This document shows positions 27,473 through 36,455 of a stretch of 64,000 nt of DNA, in pieces (position 1 is the first letter of the stretch; every line of letters starts with the position of its first letter). The stretch is from Limnohabitans sp. T6-20 (lineage in GTDB: Bacteria; Pseudomonadota; Gammaproteobacteria; Burkholderiales; Burkholderiaceae_C): NCBI RefSeq assembly GCF_003063505.1, contig NZ_NERW01000001.1, positions 364,501 to 428,500 of the forward strand, read 5' to 3'. The notes under the pieces were generated by a model. That model did no database searches and was not told the origin of the DNA. It worked only from the letters and a program-made list of their open reading frames with translations. The position numbers and the translations under genes were made by a program.

Positions 27473-27940
27473 TCAAACGGTTTGAGCCGACTGCCATTGG
27501 GCAATCAGTTGGTGCAAGTCATCTTGGACCGTGCTGCTCTTGATGCGCTCACGCAGCGCAGAATCACTCAACAACTCGGCGATCTCGGAGAGGATCTCCA
27601 GGTGTTTTTGGGTGGCCGCTTCCGGAACGAGCAAGAAAATCAGCAGGTTGACGGGTTGCTCATCAGGCGCATCAAAACCAATCGGCTGGGCCAACTGGAA
27701 AACGGCTGCCATGGGCGCCTTCAGGCCCTTGATGCGGCCATGCGGAATGGCCACACCGTGCCCCAGACCTGTGGAGCCGAGACGTTCCCGGGCGAACAGG
27801 CTGTCAGTGACCAATGCACGGGAAAGCCCATGCAGGTTCTCAAAGAGAAGTCCGGCTTCTTCGAATGCACGTTTCTTGCTGGTGGCTTCCACCCCTACAA
27901 GAACTTGGGCAACAGGCAATATGGATGAGAGGCGATTCAT
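27473..27940 (-). CDS. ptsN: PTS IIA-like nitrogen-regulatory protein PtsN
   Basis: EIIA-Ntr, a phosphocarrier that modulates potassium and nitrogen functions. The phosphorylated histidine lies in [20 protein letters not shown] (about residue 68). [20 protein letters not shown] and the [20 protein letters not shown] helix follow. The ATG at 27940 ([15 protein letters not shown]) gives 155 residues, the family norm; the frame upstream to 28048 is non-coding. It is separated from hpf by a terminator, so it likely has its own promoter and is transcribed with hprK. Confidence 0.93.
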   Translation of the reverse strand: MNRLSSILPVAQVLVGVEATSKKRAFEEAGLLFENLHGLSRALVTDSLFARERLGSTGLGHGVAIPHGRIKGLKAPMAAVFQLAQPIGFDAPDEQPVNLLIFLLVPEAATQKHLEILSEIAELLSDSALRERIKSSTVQDDLHQLIAQWQSAQTV

Positions 27941-28055
27941 GGTCGAGGCCGGATTATGCACCCGTCCGGGGCACAAAGGTTGCAAGATGTATCTGCCCTC
28001 AGGCCCCAGGGGGCATGCGCAGCCGCCAAGCCAAGCCCACGACCCCATTTATGCA

Positions 28056-28081
28056 TCAAAAAGGCCGCTCTTGGCGGCCTT
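28056..28081 (-). terminator. Rho-independent terminator after hpf
   Basis: AAGGCCGC / GCGGCCTT, an 8-bp stem with a 5-base loop (28061-28081), is followed on the minus strand by a run of T residues (28058-28062). It sits 24 bases after the hpf stop codon. Confidence 0.8.
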
Positions 28082-28104
28082 GAGTCAGATCGGTTGAAAC
28101 CTCA

Positions 28105-28434
28105 TCACATCATGCGCTTGGGTGCACTGTGGTGGTGATCGGTGATGCGGTCTTTGTGCTTGACCACCTGGCGGTCGAGCTTGTCGACCAGGTCATCAAC
28201 CGCAGCGTACAAATCTTCGTGGGCGCTTTCTGCAAACAGGTCATTGCCTTTCACGTGGATGTTGCATTCAGCGCGCTGGCGCTTTTCCTTTTCTTTCTGC
28301 TTCTCGACGGTCAGCAGCACTTTGACGTCGACCACCTGATCGAAATGCCGGGTGATGCGGTCGAGCTTCCCTGTGACGTACTGGCGCAAGGCCGGGGTCA
28401 CTTCCAGATGGTGCCCGCTGATGGTTAAATTCAT
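28105..28434 (-). CDS. hpf: Ribosome hibernation promoting factor
   Basis: A 109-residue protein that binds the 30S subunit and inactivates ribosomes in slow growth. [20 protein letters not shown] is the usual start, and [20 protein letters not shown] and [20 protein letters not shown] complete the short-form HPF/YhbH domain; no long-form dimerisation tail is present. The ATG at 28434 has a strong GGAGG ribosome site 8 bases upstream. A perfect-looking terminator hairpin lies only ~28 bases upstream of that start, leaving no room for a promoter, which suggests leader attenuation. Confidence 0.93.
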   Translation of the reverse strand: MNLTISGHHLEVTPALRQYVTGKLDRITRHFDQVVDVKVLLTVEKQKEKEKRQRAECNIHVKGNDLFAESAHEDLYAAVDDLVDKLDRQVVKHKDRITDHHHSAPKRMM

Positions 28435-28462
28435 AGTCGTCGCCTCCATAGATTCAGGGTAG

Positions 28463-28487
28463 AAAAAGCCCCGCCGAAGGCAGGGCT
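28463..28487 (-). terminator. Terminator-like hairpin in the hpf leader
   Basis: On the minus strand AGCCCTGCC-ttc-GGCGGGGCT (28467-28487; one G-T type mismatch) runs into five T residues and then, after 28 bases, the hpf start codon. It may end transcripts from the upstream MFS gene or act as an attenuator of hpf. Confidence 0.7.
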
Positions 28488-28679
28488 CCGAAACCACCTT
28501 GGGGGATGGTTCAGCCCCACTATGCGCCGCCCCTTATTGAAAAGCAAGGTCACTCAAGGTAAACCCCCAGAGGCCCGGGCCATTGCCCCCAAACAGGCTT
28601 TTCGGTGCTATCGTCCGACTTGAAGTGAAACGCGAAACACCACGCCCTTCACCCGGCTAAAAGCCCGCCCTGGCCACCC

Positions 28680-29900
28680 TCAAGCTGCCGAGGCTGGCGC
28701 ACCATGCAAACGCAAATGCCCCGCCAGCCAGGCACTGAGCAAACTGGCAACCACCCCCAGCAAACCCGCCACCCAATAAAACGTGAGTTGTCCTTGGGCA
28801 TCGCGCCCGATGATGAGGCCCGCCACCAAAGCCGCCAAACCCATGGAAGCGGATTGAACCGACGAGTTGAGGGTCATGAACGTCCCGCGCAAACGGGGCT
28901 CCACCGCCGATGAAATCATCGCCATGCCTGGAATCATGCGACCGCTCATGACGGTAAAAAACAAAGTCGAGATGGTGAGTAAGCCCCACAGCGGCAGACC
29001 TTGCGACAAGGTCGTGGCCATCAAGGGAATCGCCACCGCCAAAGCCAGACGCTGAAACACTTTGACTTTGCCCAGCCGGTCGGTCAAATGACCGAAATAC
29101 CGGGCACTGAGCAAGGTGGCCACGCCACCAAACAGGTAAATCCAGGGCACCTCACCGGTCTTCATGCCTGCATTCGACTGCAGGTAAATGGTGATGTAAG
29201 GGATCACCGTGAAGCTGGCAAACATCATCAGCCCCGAGACACCGAAGGCTTTGAGGTGGTTGACCTCGGCCAGCACCTGCCCGATGCCACGCCAGACACT
29301 GGTCCGCTCCGGGTGATGCAGGTGCGCGTCCAGACGCGGCAGTGTTTGCCAGGCCCCCACAGCGAGCAAGCCTACGAGCAAGGCGATGCCAAAGAAAGGT
29401 GCATGCCAGCTCAAATGTGCTGCCAAAAACAGGCCCAAGGGCACCCCCGCCACCGTGGACACGGAAAACGAAGTCATGACCACGCTCATGGCCCGCCCCC
29501 TGCGCTCAAAGGGGATCACGTCGGCCACGATGGTCTGGGACAAAGCCGACAAAACGCCACCAAACAAGCCCGCGGCCACACGCGCCACCATCAGCCAAAA
29601 ATAGTCGGGCGCCAAACCGCAAGCCAGTGTGGCCAGCCCAAACAGGGTGTACATCACGAGCAGCAAGCGTTTGCGACTGAAACGGTCGATGTAGGTGGCG
29701 GCCATCAGCCCGGACAGTCCAGCGGACAAGGTGTAGGCCGAGACCAGCAAGCCGAACTGCGCATTGCTGATGCCAAACAGGGCGGTGAACTGTGGCCCCA
29801 GCGGCATCATGATCATGAAATCCAGGATGTGGGTGAACTGGATGCCAGCCAGCGTGAAGAGAAGCCAGCGCTCTCGCCGTGGGATCAGATGAGGTGTCAT
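28680..29900 (-). CDS. MFS transporter
   Basis: A 12-helix major facilitator of about 406 residues, of the drug/sugar-efflux (AraJ/YdhP-like) branch. The N-terminal half starts WLLFTLAGIQFTHILDFMIM, with the motif-A loop MAATYIDRFSRKRLLLVMYT. The motif-C-like glycines lie in MTSFSVSTVAGVPLGLFLAA, and the central loop is between helices 6 and 7 near LPRLDAHLHHPERTS. The ATG at 29900 is preferred to a TTG at 29912. Divergent from the patatin gene. The substrate is unknown. Confidence 0.88.
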   Translation of the reverse strand: MTPHLIPRRERWLLFTLAGIQFTHILDFMIMMPLGPQFTALFGISNAQFGLLVSAYTLSAGLSGLMAATYIDRFSRKRLLLVMYTLFGLATLACGLAPDYFWLMVARVAAGLFGGVLSALSQTIVADVIPFERRGRAMSVVMTSFSVSTVAGVPLGLFLAAHLSWHAPFFGIALLVGLLAVGAWQTLPRLDAHLHHPERTSVWRGIGQVLAEVNHLKAFGVSGLMMFASFTVIPYITIYLQSNAGMKTGEVPWIYLFGGVATLLSARYFGHLTDRLGKVKVFQRLALAVAIPLMATTLSQGLPLWGLLTISTLFFTVMSGRMIPGMAMISSAVEPRLRGTFMTLNSSVQSASMGLAALVAGLIIGRDAQGQLTFYWVAGLLGVVASLLSAWLAGHLRLHGAPASAA

Positions 29901-29955
29901 GGAACAATGCAAGTGAATTGACTGAATCTAACACCCTGCGTCAAGACCCCAAGCC

Positions 29956-31173
29956 ATGCACATCGACAGCCTGACGCCGCAGCTTCATGCAAGCAACCAC
30001 CACCCCGTCCTTGGCCTGGTGCTGATGGGGGGCGGTGCACGCACCGCCTACCAAGCTGGCGCATTGCAGGCCATTGGCCAACTGTTGCAAAACCAGCGTG
30101 CCGGGGCTGCCCCAACCTTTCCTTTTCAGGTGCTGGCGGGCACGTCGGCCGGTGCATTGAACGCCACCTTTTTGGCCAGCAAGGCCATGGATGGCCTGAA
30201 CGGACTGGATGAGCTGGCGCAATTTTGGGGCAAGCTGCGCTCCGAGGCGGTCTACCACCTGCCCCAAACCCCCATGGCCAAATTCAGCCGCTGGGCCACC
30301 GCCCTGGGACTGGTGCAGTCGGTCCGCCAATCTGCCGCGGTCATGGACAGTCTGGCCTTGGTCAACACCTTGCACAGTGCGATTGCGCTGGACCGCATCG
30401 ACACGGCCTTGCAAAGCGGTGTCTTGCAGGCGCTGGCCGTCACGGCCTCCAGTTACTCCAGTGGTGCTCACTGGACCTTTTGCCAAACCCGTGATGGCCA
30501 GCCCATCCCCTGGAGTCGCCCCGGCAGGCGTGCAGAGCAACAACCCATCACCATTGAACACCTGATGGCCTCCAGCGCCATCCCTTTCATTTTTCCGTCC
30601 ACGCCGCTGTGGGTGGATGGCGGGATGGAGTTTTTTGGGGATGGCTCCATGCGCCAGCTGTCACCTTTGTCATCTGCCGTGCACCTGGGCGCAGACCGGA
30701 TATTGGCCATTGGCGTGGGGCAGCCCCAGCGGGCCAGCCTCGGCACCCCCATGCAGTCCAGCGGGCGACCTTCCTTGGGCACCATTGCGGGACACGCTAT
30801 GGCCAGCGTTTTCCACGACACCCTGGATGCCGATGTGGCACAAATCAGCCGCGTCAACCAATCACTGAACATGCTGCCCGAGAGTGTCCGTGCCGAGTTG
30901 CCCTTCAGGTCGGTGAAAGTTTGGGCGCTGCAGCCCAGCGCTTCGCTCGATGCGCTGGCACAAGAACATGTCCAGTCCTTACCCAAACCGATCGTCCGGG
31001 TGCTGGAGGGTTTGGGCGCTCTGCGAGGCAGCGGTGCCGCCCTGGCCAGTTATTTGTTGTTCGAACCCGGCTTCATCCAGGCCTTGATGGCGCTCGGTCA
31101 AGCGGACGTGCAGGCCAGAGCCGATGAACTCCTGGGTTTTTTGAGCCCCCAGCCGGGTCATCCGGTGCGATAA
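29956..31173 (+). CDS. Patatin-like phospholipase family protein
   Basis: A 405-residue cytoplasmic or membrane-associated serine lipase. The oxyanion glycine-rich motif is VLMGGGARTAYQAGALQAIG; the nucleophile elbow GxSxG is VLAGTSAGALNATFLAS (Ser in GTSAG); the catalytic aspartate of the dyad is in FFGDGSMRQLSPLSSAVHLG. The remainder fits the patatin fold with a C-terminal extension of about 120 residues. No signal peptide. The last bases overlap a possible -10 element for the corA leader. Confidence 0.9.
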   Translation: MHIDSLTPQLHASNHHPVLGLVLMGGGARTAYQAGALQAIGQLLQNQRAGAAPTFPFQVLAGTSAGALNATFLASKAMDGLNGLDELAQFWGKLRSEAVYHLPQTPMAKFSRWATALGLVQSVRQSAAVMDSLALVNTLHSAIALDRIDTALQSGVLQALAVTASSYSSGAHWTFCQTRDGQPIPWSRPGRRAEQQPITIEHLMASSAIPFIFPSTPLWVDGGMEFFGDGSMRQLSPLSSAVHLGADRILAIGVGQPQRASLGTPMQSSGRPSLGTIAGHAMASVFHDTLDADVAQISRVNQSLNMLPESVRAELPFRSVKVWALQPSASLDALAQEHVQSLPKPIVRVLEGLGALRGSGAALASYLLFEPGFIQALMALGQADVQARADELLGFLSPQPGHPVR

Positions 31174-31189
31174 TCCGCCGATTCATTCT

Positions 31190-31330
31190 GGAGACACACT
31201 GCCGTGGAAACTACCCCGAGTCGGTAGCTTTCGGACGCCTTGAGCATTGGCCCATCGTTCGAAAGCTGCAGCACACCCTACTTCGCCGCCCCTTTGAACC
31301 TTTGGCACCTGGCCATTTTTCGGATTCGCC
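31190..31330 (+). promoter_or_regulatory. corA 5' leader with hairpins and possible mini-ORF
   Basis: Between the patatin stop and corA lies a 157-base leader. GGAG (31190-31193) precedes a GTG (31204) that opens a 7-codon frame coding M-E-T-T-P-S-R and ending at 31227. A CTACC/GGTAG hairpin (31211-31227) overlaps by two bases the left arm of an AGCTTTCG/CGAAAGCT repeat (31226-31233 and 31260-31267), so the two could compete. Regulatory function is inference. Confidence 0.3.
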
Positions 31331-32317
31331 ATGCTCAACATCTTCACACTCGTCAACGGTCGCCTCTTCCAGGAAGAGATTGAATCGCTCGAAGAACTCT
31401 CCCGTTTCCAGCCCATCTGGGTCGACCTGGAGTCGCCCACGCTGGAAGAAAAGCGCTGGATCAAACAGTACTTTGGCCTGTCCATCCCGGAAGACGCGAT
31501 GGACGAGGACATTGAGGAATCTGCCCGCTTTTACGAAGAAGACAACGGCGAGTTGCACATCCGTTCTGACTTTTTGATCGCCGACGAGGACGAGCCGCGC
31601 ACCGTGCGCTGCGCCTTCATCCTGAACCAACACAACGCCAACCTGAAAAGCCAGGGCGTGCTGTTCTCCATCCACGACGAAGACGTGCCTGTGTTTCGCC
31701 TGCTGCGCATGCGTGCTCGCCGCGCACCGGGCCTGATCGAAGACGCCAAGGAAGTGCTGCTCAAGCTGTTTGACGCGGACGCCGAATACTCGGCCGACAC
31801 GCTCGAAGGCATTTACGACAAGCTCGAAATCGCAGGCAAAAAAGTGCTGTCGGGCGATGTGACCGACGCCATGGCCGGTGAAGTGCTGGGCGCGATTGCC
31901 AGGCAAGAAGACTTGAACGGACGCATTCGCCGCAACGTGATGGACACCCGCCGCGCGGTGAGCTTCATGATGCGCTCCAAGATGCTCAATGCCGAGCAGT
32001 TTGAAGAAGCCCGCCAGATCCTGCGCGACATCGACTCACTCGACTCGCACACGGCCTTTTTGTTCGACAAGATCAACTTCTTGATGGATGCCACCGTCGG
32101 TTTCATCAACATCAACCAGAACAAGATCATCAAGATCTTCTCAGTGGCCAGCGTGGCGCTGCTGCCGCCCACGCTGATCGCCAGCATTTACGGCATGAAC
32201 TTCCAGTACATGCCCGAGCTGAACCAGACCTGGGGCTACCCCATGGCCATCGCGCTGATGGCCGCCAGCGCCGTGGTGCCCATGTGGTACTTCCGTCGGC
32301 GCGGCTGGCTCAAATAA
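31331..32317 (+). CDS. corA: Magnesium/cobalt transporter CorA
   Basis: Pentameric Mg2+ channel, 328 residues. A large N-terminal cytoplasmic domain (MLNIFTLVNGRLFQEEIESL onward) and a long stalk helix lead to two C-terminal membrane helices. The first ends in the selectivity motif YGMNFQYMPELNQTWGYP, containing the invariant GMN, and the second ends in the basic tail YFRRRGWLK. Stop-to-stop distance to the convergent mtnN is only 7 bases. Confidence 0.97.
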   Translation: MLNIFTLVNGRLFQEEIESLEELSRFQPIWVDLESPTLEEKRWIKQYFGLSIPEDAMDEDIEESARFYEEDNGELHIRSDFLIADEDEPRTVRCAFILNQHNANLKSQGVLFSIHDEDVPVFRLLRMRARRAPGLIEDAKEVLLKLFDADAEYSADTLEGIYDKLEIAGKKVLSGDVTDAMAGEVLGAIARQEDLNGRIRRNVMDTRRAVSFMMRSKMLNAEQFEEARQILRDIDSLDSHTAFLFDKINFLMDATVGFININQNKIIKIFSVASVALLPPTLIASIYGMNFQYMPELNQTWGYPMAIALMAASAVVPMWYFRRRGWLK

Positions 32318-32324
32318 ACCCCGC

Positions 32325-33086
32325 TCAGACCGGCTGGCGGCTGAGCAGCCACTGCGAGAGGATGGCCAAGCTGTAACGGCTGGCCACCTCGCGGATGAAC
32401 CGGGTGAAGTCGGTGTGCGCCTCGTCGTCCGCCCTGTCTGAAATGGTGCGCACCGCCGCAAAAGGCACGCCGTAATCGTGGCAAACCTGCGCCACAGCAG
32501 CGCCCTCCATCTCGACCGCCAAGGCGTCGGGCAAAGCCTGGCGCAACACGTGGCTTTCGGCCGATGTCGCCACAAAACGGTCGCCACTGATCACCAGGCC
32601 TTGGTGCGTTTGCGGACGACTCAAGTGAAATTGGGCCAGCGTTTCAAGACCCAAATACCGCTCGGCATCGCCCAACACCTGTTGCGTGGCTGAAGCCAGT
32701 TGCGCCACCAAAGTCGCATCGGCTTCAAAACGGGCGCGTCCATACAACGGCACCTCGTGGCGGGGAAACAGGGGCGATGCGTCCATGTCGTGCTGCACCA
32801 AGCCGGTCGCGACCACCACATCGCCAACGCGCACGTTCAGCCCCAAGCCTCCGGCCACACCGGTAAACACCAGCGTGTCCACCTGAAACCGCTCCAGCAA
32901 AACAGTGGCGGTGGTGGCCGCTGCCACCTTGCCAATGCGCGAGAGCACCGCCACCACCGTGTGCCCATGCCAGTGCCCCACCCAAAAGTCTCGCCCGGCC
33001 ACCGACACGCGTTGCTCGTCCGGCATCTGCGCCAGCACAGCGGCCAATTCTTCGTGCATGGCACTCATGATGCCGATCACCGCCAT
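32325..33086 (-). CDS. mtnN: 5'-methylthioadenosine/S-adenosylhomocysteine nucleosidase
   Basis: Hydrolyses MTA and SAH to adenine and the thioribose moiety, recycling methyl-donor by-products and feeding the autoinducer-2 route. The catalytic glutamate lies in IGIMSAMHEELAAVL; the purine/ribose site includes VEMEGAAVAQVCHDYGVPFA; the catalytic aspartate is in TISDRADDEAHTDF. About 253 residues. The ATG at 33086 has AAGGAAG upstream; the longer frame to 33125 runs into the fadD terminator. Confidence 0.95.
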   Translation of the reverse strand: MAVIGIMSAMHEELAAVLAQMPDEQRVSVAGRDFWVGHWHGHTVVAVLSRIGKVAAATTATVLLERFQVDTLVFTGVAGGLGLNVRVGDVVVATGLVQHDMDASPLFPRHEVPLYGRARFEADATLVAQLASATQQVLGDAERYLGLETLAQFHLSRPQTHQGLVISGDRFVATSAESHVLRQALPDALAVEMEGAAVAQVCHDYGVPFAAVRTISDRADDEAHTDFTRFIREVASRYSLAILSQWLLSRQPV

Positions 33087-33110
33087 GGGGCTTCCTTTGA
33101 AAGTGGATTG

Positions 33111-33135
33111 AAAAAGCGGCCACAAGGGCCGCTTT
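33111..33135 (-). terminator. Rho-independent terminator of fadD
   Basis: A perfect 9-bp stem AAAGCGGCC / GGCCGCTTT with a 5-base loop (33113-33135) runs into five T residues on the minus strand, 45 bases after the fadD stop and 25 bases before mtnN. Confidence 0.85.
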
Positions 33136-33179
33136 GGAGTGTATCGACCAGGCGGCCCGGCAAGGGCCCCCCGACGAGG

Positions 33180-34862
33180 TCAGGTTTTGTTGCGCAACTC
33201 GCGCCGCAAAATTTTGCCCACAGGGGTTTTGGGCAGCTCATCGCGAAACTCGATGACGCGTGGTTGCTTGTAACCCGTCATGTTCTCTCGGCAATAAGCC
33301 AGGATCTGCGCTTCGGTCAGCGCAGGGTCTTTGCGCACCACCACCAGCTTGACAGTTTCGCCGGTTTTTTCGTCGGGCACACCAATGGCGGCGCACTCCA
33401 GCACACCCGGGCAAGCCGACGCCACTTCTTCGACCTCGTTGGGGTAGACGTTGAAACCACTGACCAAGATCATGTCTTTCTTGCGGTCCACGATTTTGAA
33501 ATAACCACGTGCATCCACGATGCCCACATCGCCCGACTTGAAGTAGCCTTCGGCGGTCATGACCTTGGCCGTTTCATCTGGGCGCTGCCAGTAACCGGCC
33601 ATCACCTGCGGGCCTTTGATGGCGATCTCGCCAGGCGTGCCGGGGGTGGTGACTTCGCTGCCTTCGTCGTCGAGCAGCTTCATGAAGGTGCCGGGCAAAG
33701 GCACGCCAATCGTGCCGGTGAACTCGGTGCTGGTGGTCGGGTTGCAACTGGCCGACGGGCTGGTCTCGGACAAGCCATAACCTTCACAGATCGGGCAGCC
33801 TGTTTTCTCCAGCCAGAGCTTGGCCACGTTGGGTGTCACGGCTGTGCCGCCGCCCAAAGACACTTTCAAGTTGGACCAATTGACGGTGCCAAAATCCGGG
33901 TGATTGGCCAAACCGTTGAACAACGTGTTTACTGCCGGGAAGCTGTGAAACGTGTGCTTGGACAACTCCTTGAGCACCGCAGGCAGGTCACGCGGGTTGG
34001 GGATCAAGATGGTTTTCCCGCCCGAGCGCATGGACAACATCATGTTCACTGTGAACGCGAAGATGTGGTACAGCGGCAAGGCACACACGGACGTGGGCTG
34101 CTCCCCCGCCGGGATGCGTTTCATCACCGGCTCGTTCCAGGCCTCGGATTGCAGCACATTGGCGATCAGGTTGCGGTGCAGCAGCACCGCACCTTTGGAC
34201 ACGCCGGTGGTGCCTCCGGTGTATTGGAGTACGGCGATGTCGTTGGCTGAGAGTTCGGGTTTGCGAAAAGCCTGCTGGCGTCCTTTGGACAAAGCATCGT
34301 TGAACCGGACCGCCTGCTGCAGATTGAAGACAGGCACAATCTTCTTGACGTTGCGCACCACATAGTTGACCAAGTTGCCCTTGAGCCAACCCAAGCGATC
34401 GCCCATGGACGCCAGCACCACGTGTTGTACGGGGGTTTGCGCGATGCACTTTTCAAGAGTGGCGGCAAAGTTTTCGATGATCACAATCGCTTTGGCACCG
34501 GAGTCCTTGAGCTGGTGCTCCAGTTCGCGCGCGGTGTACAGCGGGTTGACGTTCACGACCACAAAGCCTGCACGCAAGATGGCAGCCACGGCCACCGGGT
34601 ACTGCGGCACGTTGGGCATCATGATGGCGATGCGATCGCCTTTGCTCAGCCCCAAAGATTGCAGATACGCCGCCATCGCCAAGCTTTCCCGGTCGGTCTG
34701 GGCATAAGTGATGTCCTTGCCCAAAAAACTGTAGGCAGAACGGGTGGCGTATTTGGAAAAACTCTCTTCAAGCAAGCCCACCAGAGAGCTGTATTGGGTG
34801 GGATCGATGTCAGCTGGAACACCCTCGGGGTAACTATTCAGCCAAACGGGATTCAAGTTCAT
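33180..34862 (-). CDS. fadD: Long-chain fatty acid--CoA ligase
   Basis: Activates fatty acids to acyl-CoA through an acyl-adenylate. The 560-residue protein has the AMP-binding P-loop QYTGGTTGVSKGAVLLHRNL, the A4/A5-type GYGLSETSPSASCNPT, and the C-terminal hinge and lysine region KIVDRKKDMILVSGFNVYPN, ending with the catalytic-lysine region ELPKTPVGKILRREL. AGGAG precedes the ATG at 34862 by 10 bases. A clear terminator follows. Same strand as pntB but separated from it. Confidence 0.94.
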   Translation of the reverse strand: MNLNPVWLNSYPEGVPADIDPTQYSSLVGLLEESFSKYATRSAYSFLGKDITYAQTDRESLAMAAYLQSLGLSKGDRIAIMMPNVPQYPVAVAAILRAGFVVVNVNPLYTARELEHQLKDSGAKAIVIIENFAATLEKCIAQTPVQHVVLASMGDRLGWLKGNLVNYVVRNVKKIVPVFNLQQAVRFNDALSKGRQQAFRKPELSANDIAVLQYTGGTTGVSKGAVLLHRNLIANVLQSEAWNEPVMKRIPAGEQPTSVCALPLYHIFAFTVNMMLSMRSGGKTILIPNPRDLPAVLKELSKHTFHSFPAVNTLFNGLANHPDFGTVNWSNLKVSLGGGTAVTPNVAKLWLEKTGCPICEGYGLSETSPSASCNPTTSTEFTGTIGVPLPGTFMKLLDDEGSEVTTPGTPGEIAIKGPQVMAGYWQRPDETAKVMTAEGYFKSGDVGIVDARGYFKIVDRKKDMILVSGFNVYPNEVEEVASACPGVLECAAIGVPDEKTGETVKLVVVRKDPALTEAQILAYCRENMTGYKQPRVIEFRDELPKTPVGKILRRELRNKT

Positions 34863-34938
34863 ATCTGGTTCTCCTGCGGGTCAGTCTACCGCAGTACTGA
34901 CGGCAAACTGACTCACAAAAGTACTGGGTTTCCCGGGT

Positions 34939-36357
34939 TCACACTTTCAGAGCGACCAGCACTTCGTCCAGCATTTTCTTGGCATCGCCAAACAACATGC
35001 GGTTGTTGTCTTTGTAGAACAAGGGGTTGTCCACGCCCGCATAGCCGCTGGCCATGGAGCGCTTCATGACGATGCTGGTGCGGGCCTTCCAGACTTCCAG
35101 CACCGGCATGCCGGCGATCGGGCTAGTGGGGTCATCTTGCGCGGCGGGGTTCACGATGTCGTTGGCACCAATCACGATGGCCACATCGGTGTCGGGGAAG
35201 TCGTCGTTGAGTTCATCCATCTCGAACACGATGTCGTAGGGCACCTTGGCTTCGGCCAGCAGCACGTTCATGTGGCCCGGCATGCGGCCCGCCACCGGGT
35301 GGATGCCAAAACGCACGTTCACGCCTTTTTCGCGCAAGGTTCGGGTGATCTCGAACACCGTGTGCTGGGCTTGCGCCACCGCCATGCCGTAGCCGGGCAC
35401 GATGATCACGTTCTTGGCGTCGCGCAGCAGCTCGGCGGTCTCAGCGGCCAGGATGGGGCTGACTTCACCCTGCGGCTCGGCCGCACCACCGGCAGGCTTG
35501 GGCGCGGCAGCAGTGGTGCCAAAGCCCCCCGCGATCACGCTGATGAAGCTGCGGTTCATGGCATTGCACATGATGTAGGACAAGATGGCACCGCTGGAGC
35601 CGACCAGCGCACCCGTCACGATCAGCAAATCGTTGCTGAGCATGAAGCCGGTGGCTGCAGCCGCCCAGCCCGAGTAGCTGTTGAGCATGGACACCACCAC
35701 CGGCATGTCGGCACCGCCAATGGCCATGACCATGTGGATGCCAAACAGCAAGGCGATAGCGCTCATGACGAACAGGGGGAACAAACCGGCTTCGATGGTC
35801 TCGGCCTGCAAGAACATGCGGCCAAAGTAGACAACCGCCAGCAAACCGGCCAGATTGAGCCAGTGGCGTCCAGGCAGCAACAAGGGACTGCCGCCGATGC
35901 GGCCCGACAGCTTGCCGAAAGCGGCAATCGAGCCCGAGAAAGTCACCGCACCGATGAAGATGCCGATGTAGATTTCCATCGCGTGGATGGTGTGCGCGGC
36001 GCTGTCGAGGTTTTTGGACGCTTCGGGGTCCACATACGTGGCATAACCAACCAGCACTGCGGCCATGCCAACCATGCTGTGCATGAGGGCGACCAATTCG
36101 GGCATTTGCGTCATTTGCACTGAACGCGCGGCGTACAGGCCAATGGCCCCGCCCAGCACCATGGCACCAACGATCCAGGGGATGCCAGCGGCCGTGACTT
36201 GCGGACCTAACACCGTGGCCGCCACGGCCAGCGCCATGCCGACCATGCCATAGAGGTTGCCGCGACGTGCAGTTTCCTGGTTGGACAAACCGCCCAAACT
36301 GAGGATAAAGAGGATGGTCGCACCAATGTAGGCGACCGTGGACAGGCTAGAGGTCAT
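34939..36357 (-). CDS. pntB: NAD(P)(+) transhydrogenase, beta subunit
   Basis: Membrane subunit with the NADP(H)-binding domain III. About 472 residues: eight or nine membrane helices from [20 protein letters not shown], then a cytoplasmic domain starting near [20 protein letters not shown] with the [11 protein letters not shown]ossmann motif. [40 protein letters not shown] and [20 protein letters not shown] are domain III signatures. The ATG at 36357 is chosen; a longer frame passes through the hairpin repeats. It follows pntA after 98 bp that contain two hairpins. Confidence 0.96.
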   Translation of the reverse strand: MTSSLSTVAYIGATILFILSLGGLSNQETARRGNLYGMVGMALAVAATVLGPQVTAAGIPWIVGAMVLGGAIGLYAARSVQMTQMPELVALMHSMVGMAAVLVGYATYVDPEASKNLDSAAHTIHAMEIYIGIFIGAVTFSGSIAAFGKLSGRIGGSPLLLPGRHWLNLAGLLAVVYFGRMFLQAETIEAGLFPLFVMSAIALLFGIHMVMAIGGADMPVVVSMLNSYSGWAAAATGFMLSNDLLIVTGALVGSSGAILSYIMCNAMNRSFISVIAGGFGTTAAAPKPAGGAAEPQGEVSPILAAETAELLRDAKNVIIVPGYGMAVAQAQHTVFEITRTLREKGVNVRFGIHPVAGRMPGHMNVLLAEAKVPYDIVFEMDELNDDFPDTDVAIVIGANDIVNPAAQDDPTSPIAGMPVLEVWKARTSIVMKRSMASGYAGVDNPLFYKDNNRMLFGDAKKMLDEVLVALKV

Positions 36358-36381
36358 GAAGGTCTCTTTTCTTAATCGGTT

Positions 36382-36448
36382 GGGGACAGATCTGAAGATC
36401 TGCCCCAAAGTCTCAATCAGTTAGGGACAGAGCTGAAGATCTGTCCCT
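36382..36448. repeat. Two near-identical hairpin repeats between pntA and pntB
   Basis: Palindromes at 36382-36406 (ggggacagatctgaag... to gcccc) and 36423-36448 (agggacagagctgaag... to tccct) share the core ga(a)gatctg and flanking gggacag. They are direct copies 41 bases apart. Neither has a T-run in the pnt direction on its 3' side, so they look more like a second family of mobile short palindromes than like terminators. Confidence 0.7.
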
Positions 36449-36455
36449 AAAGTTT

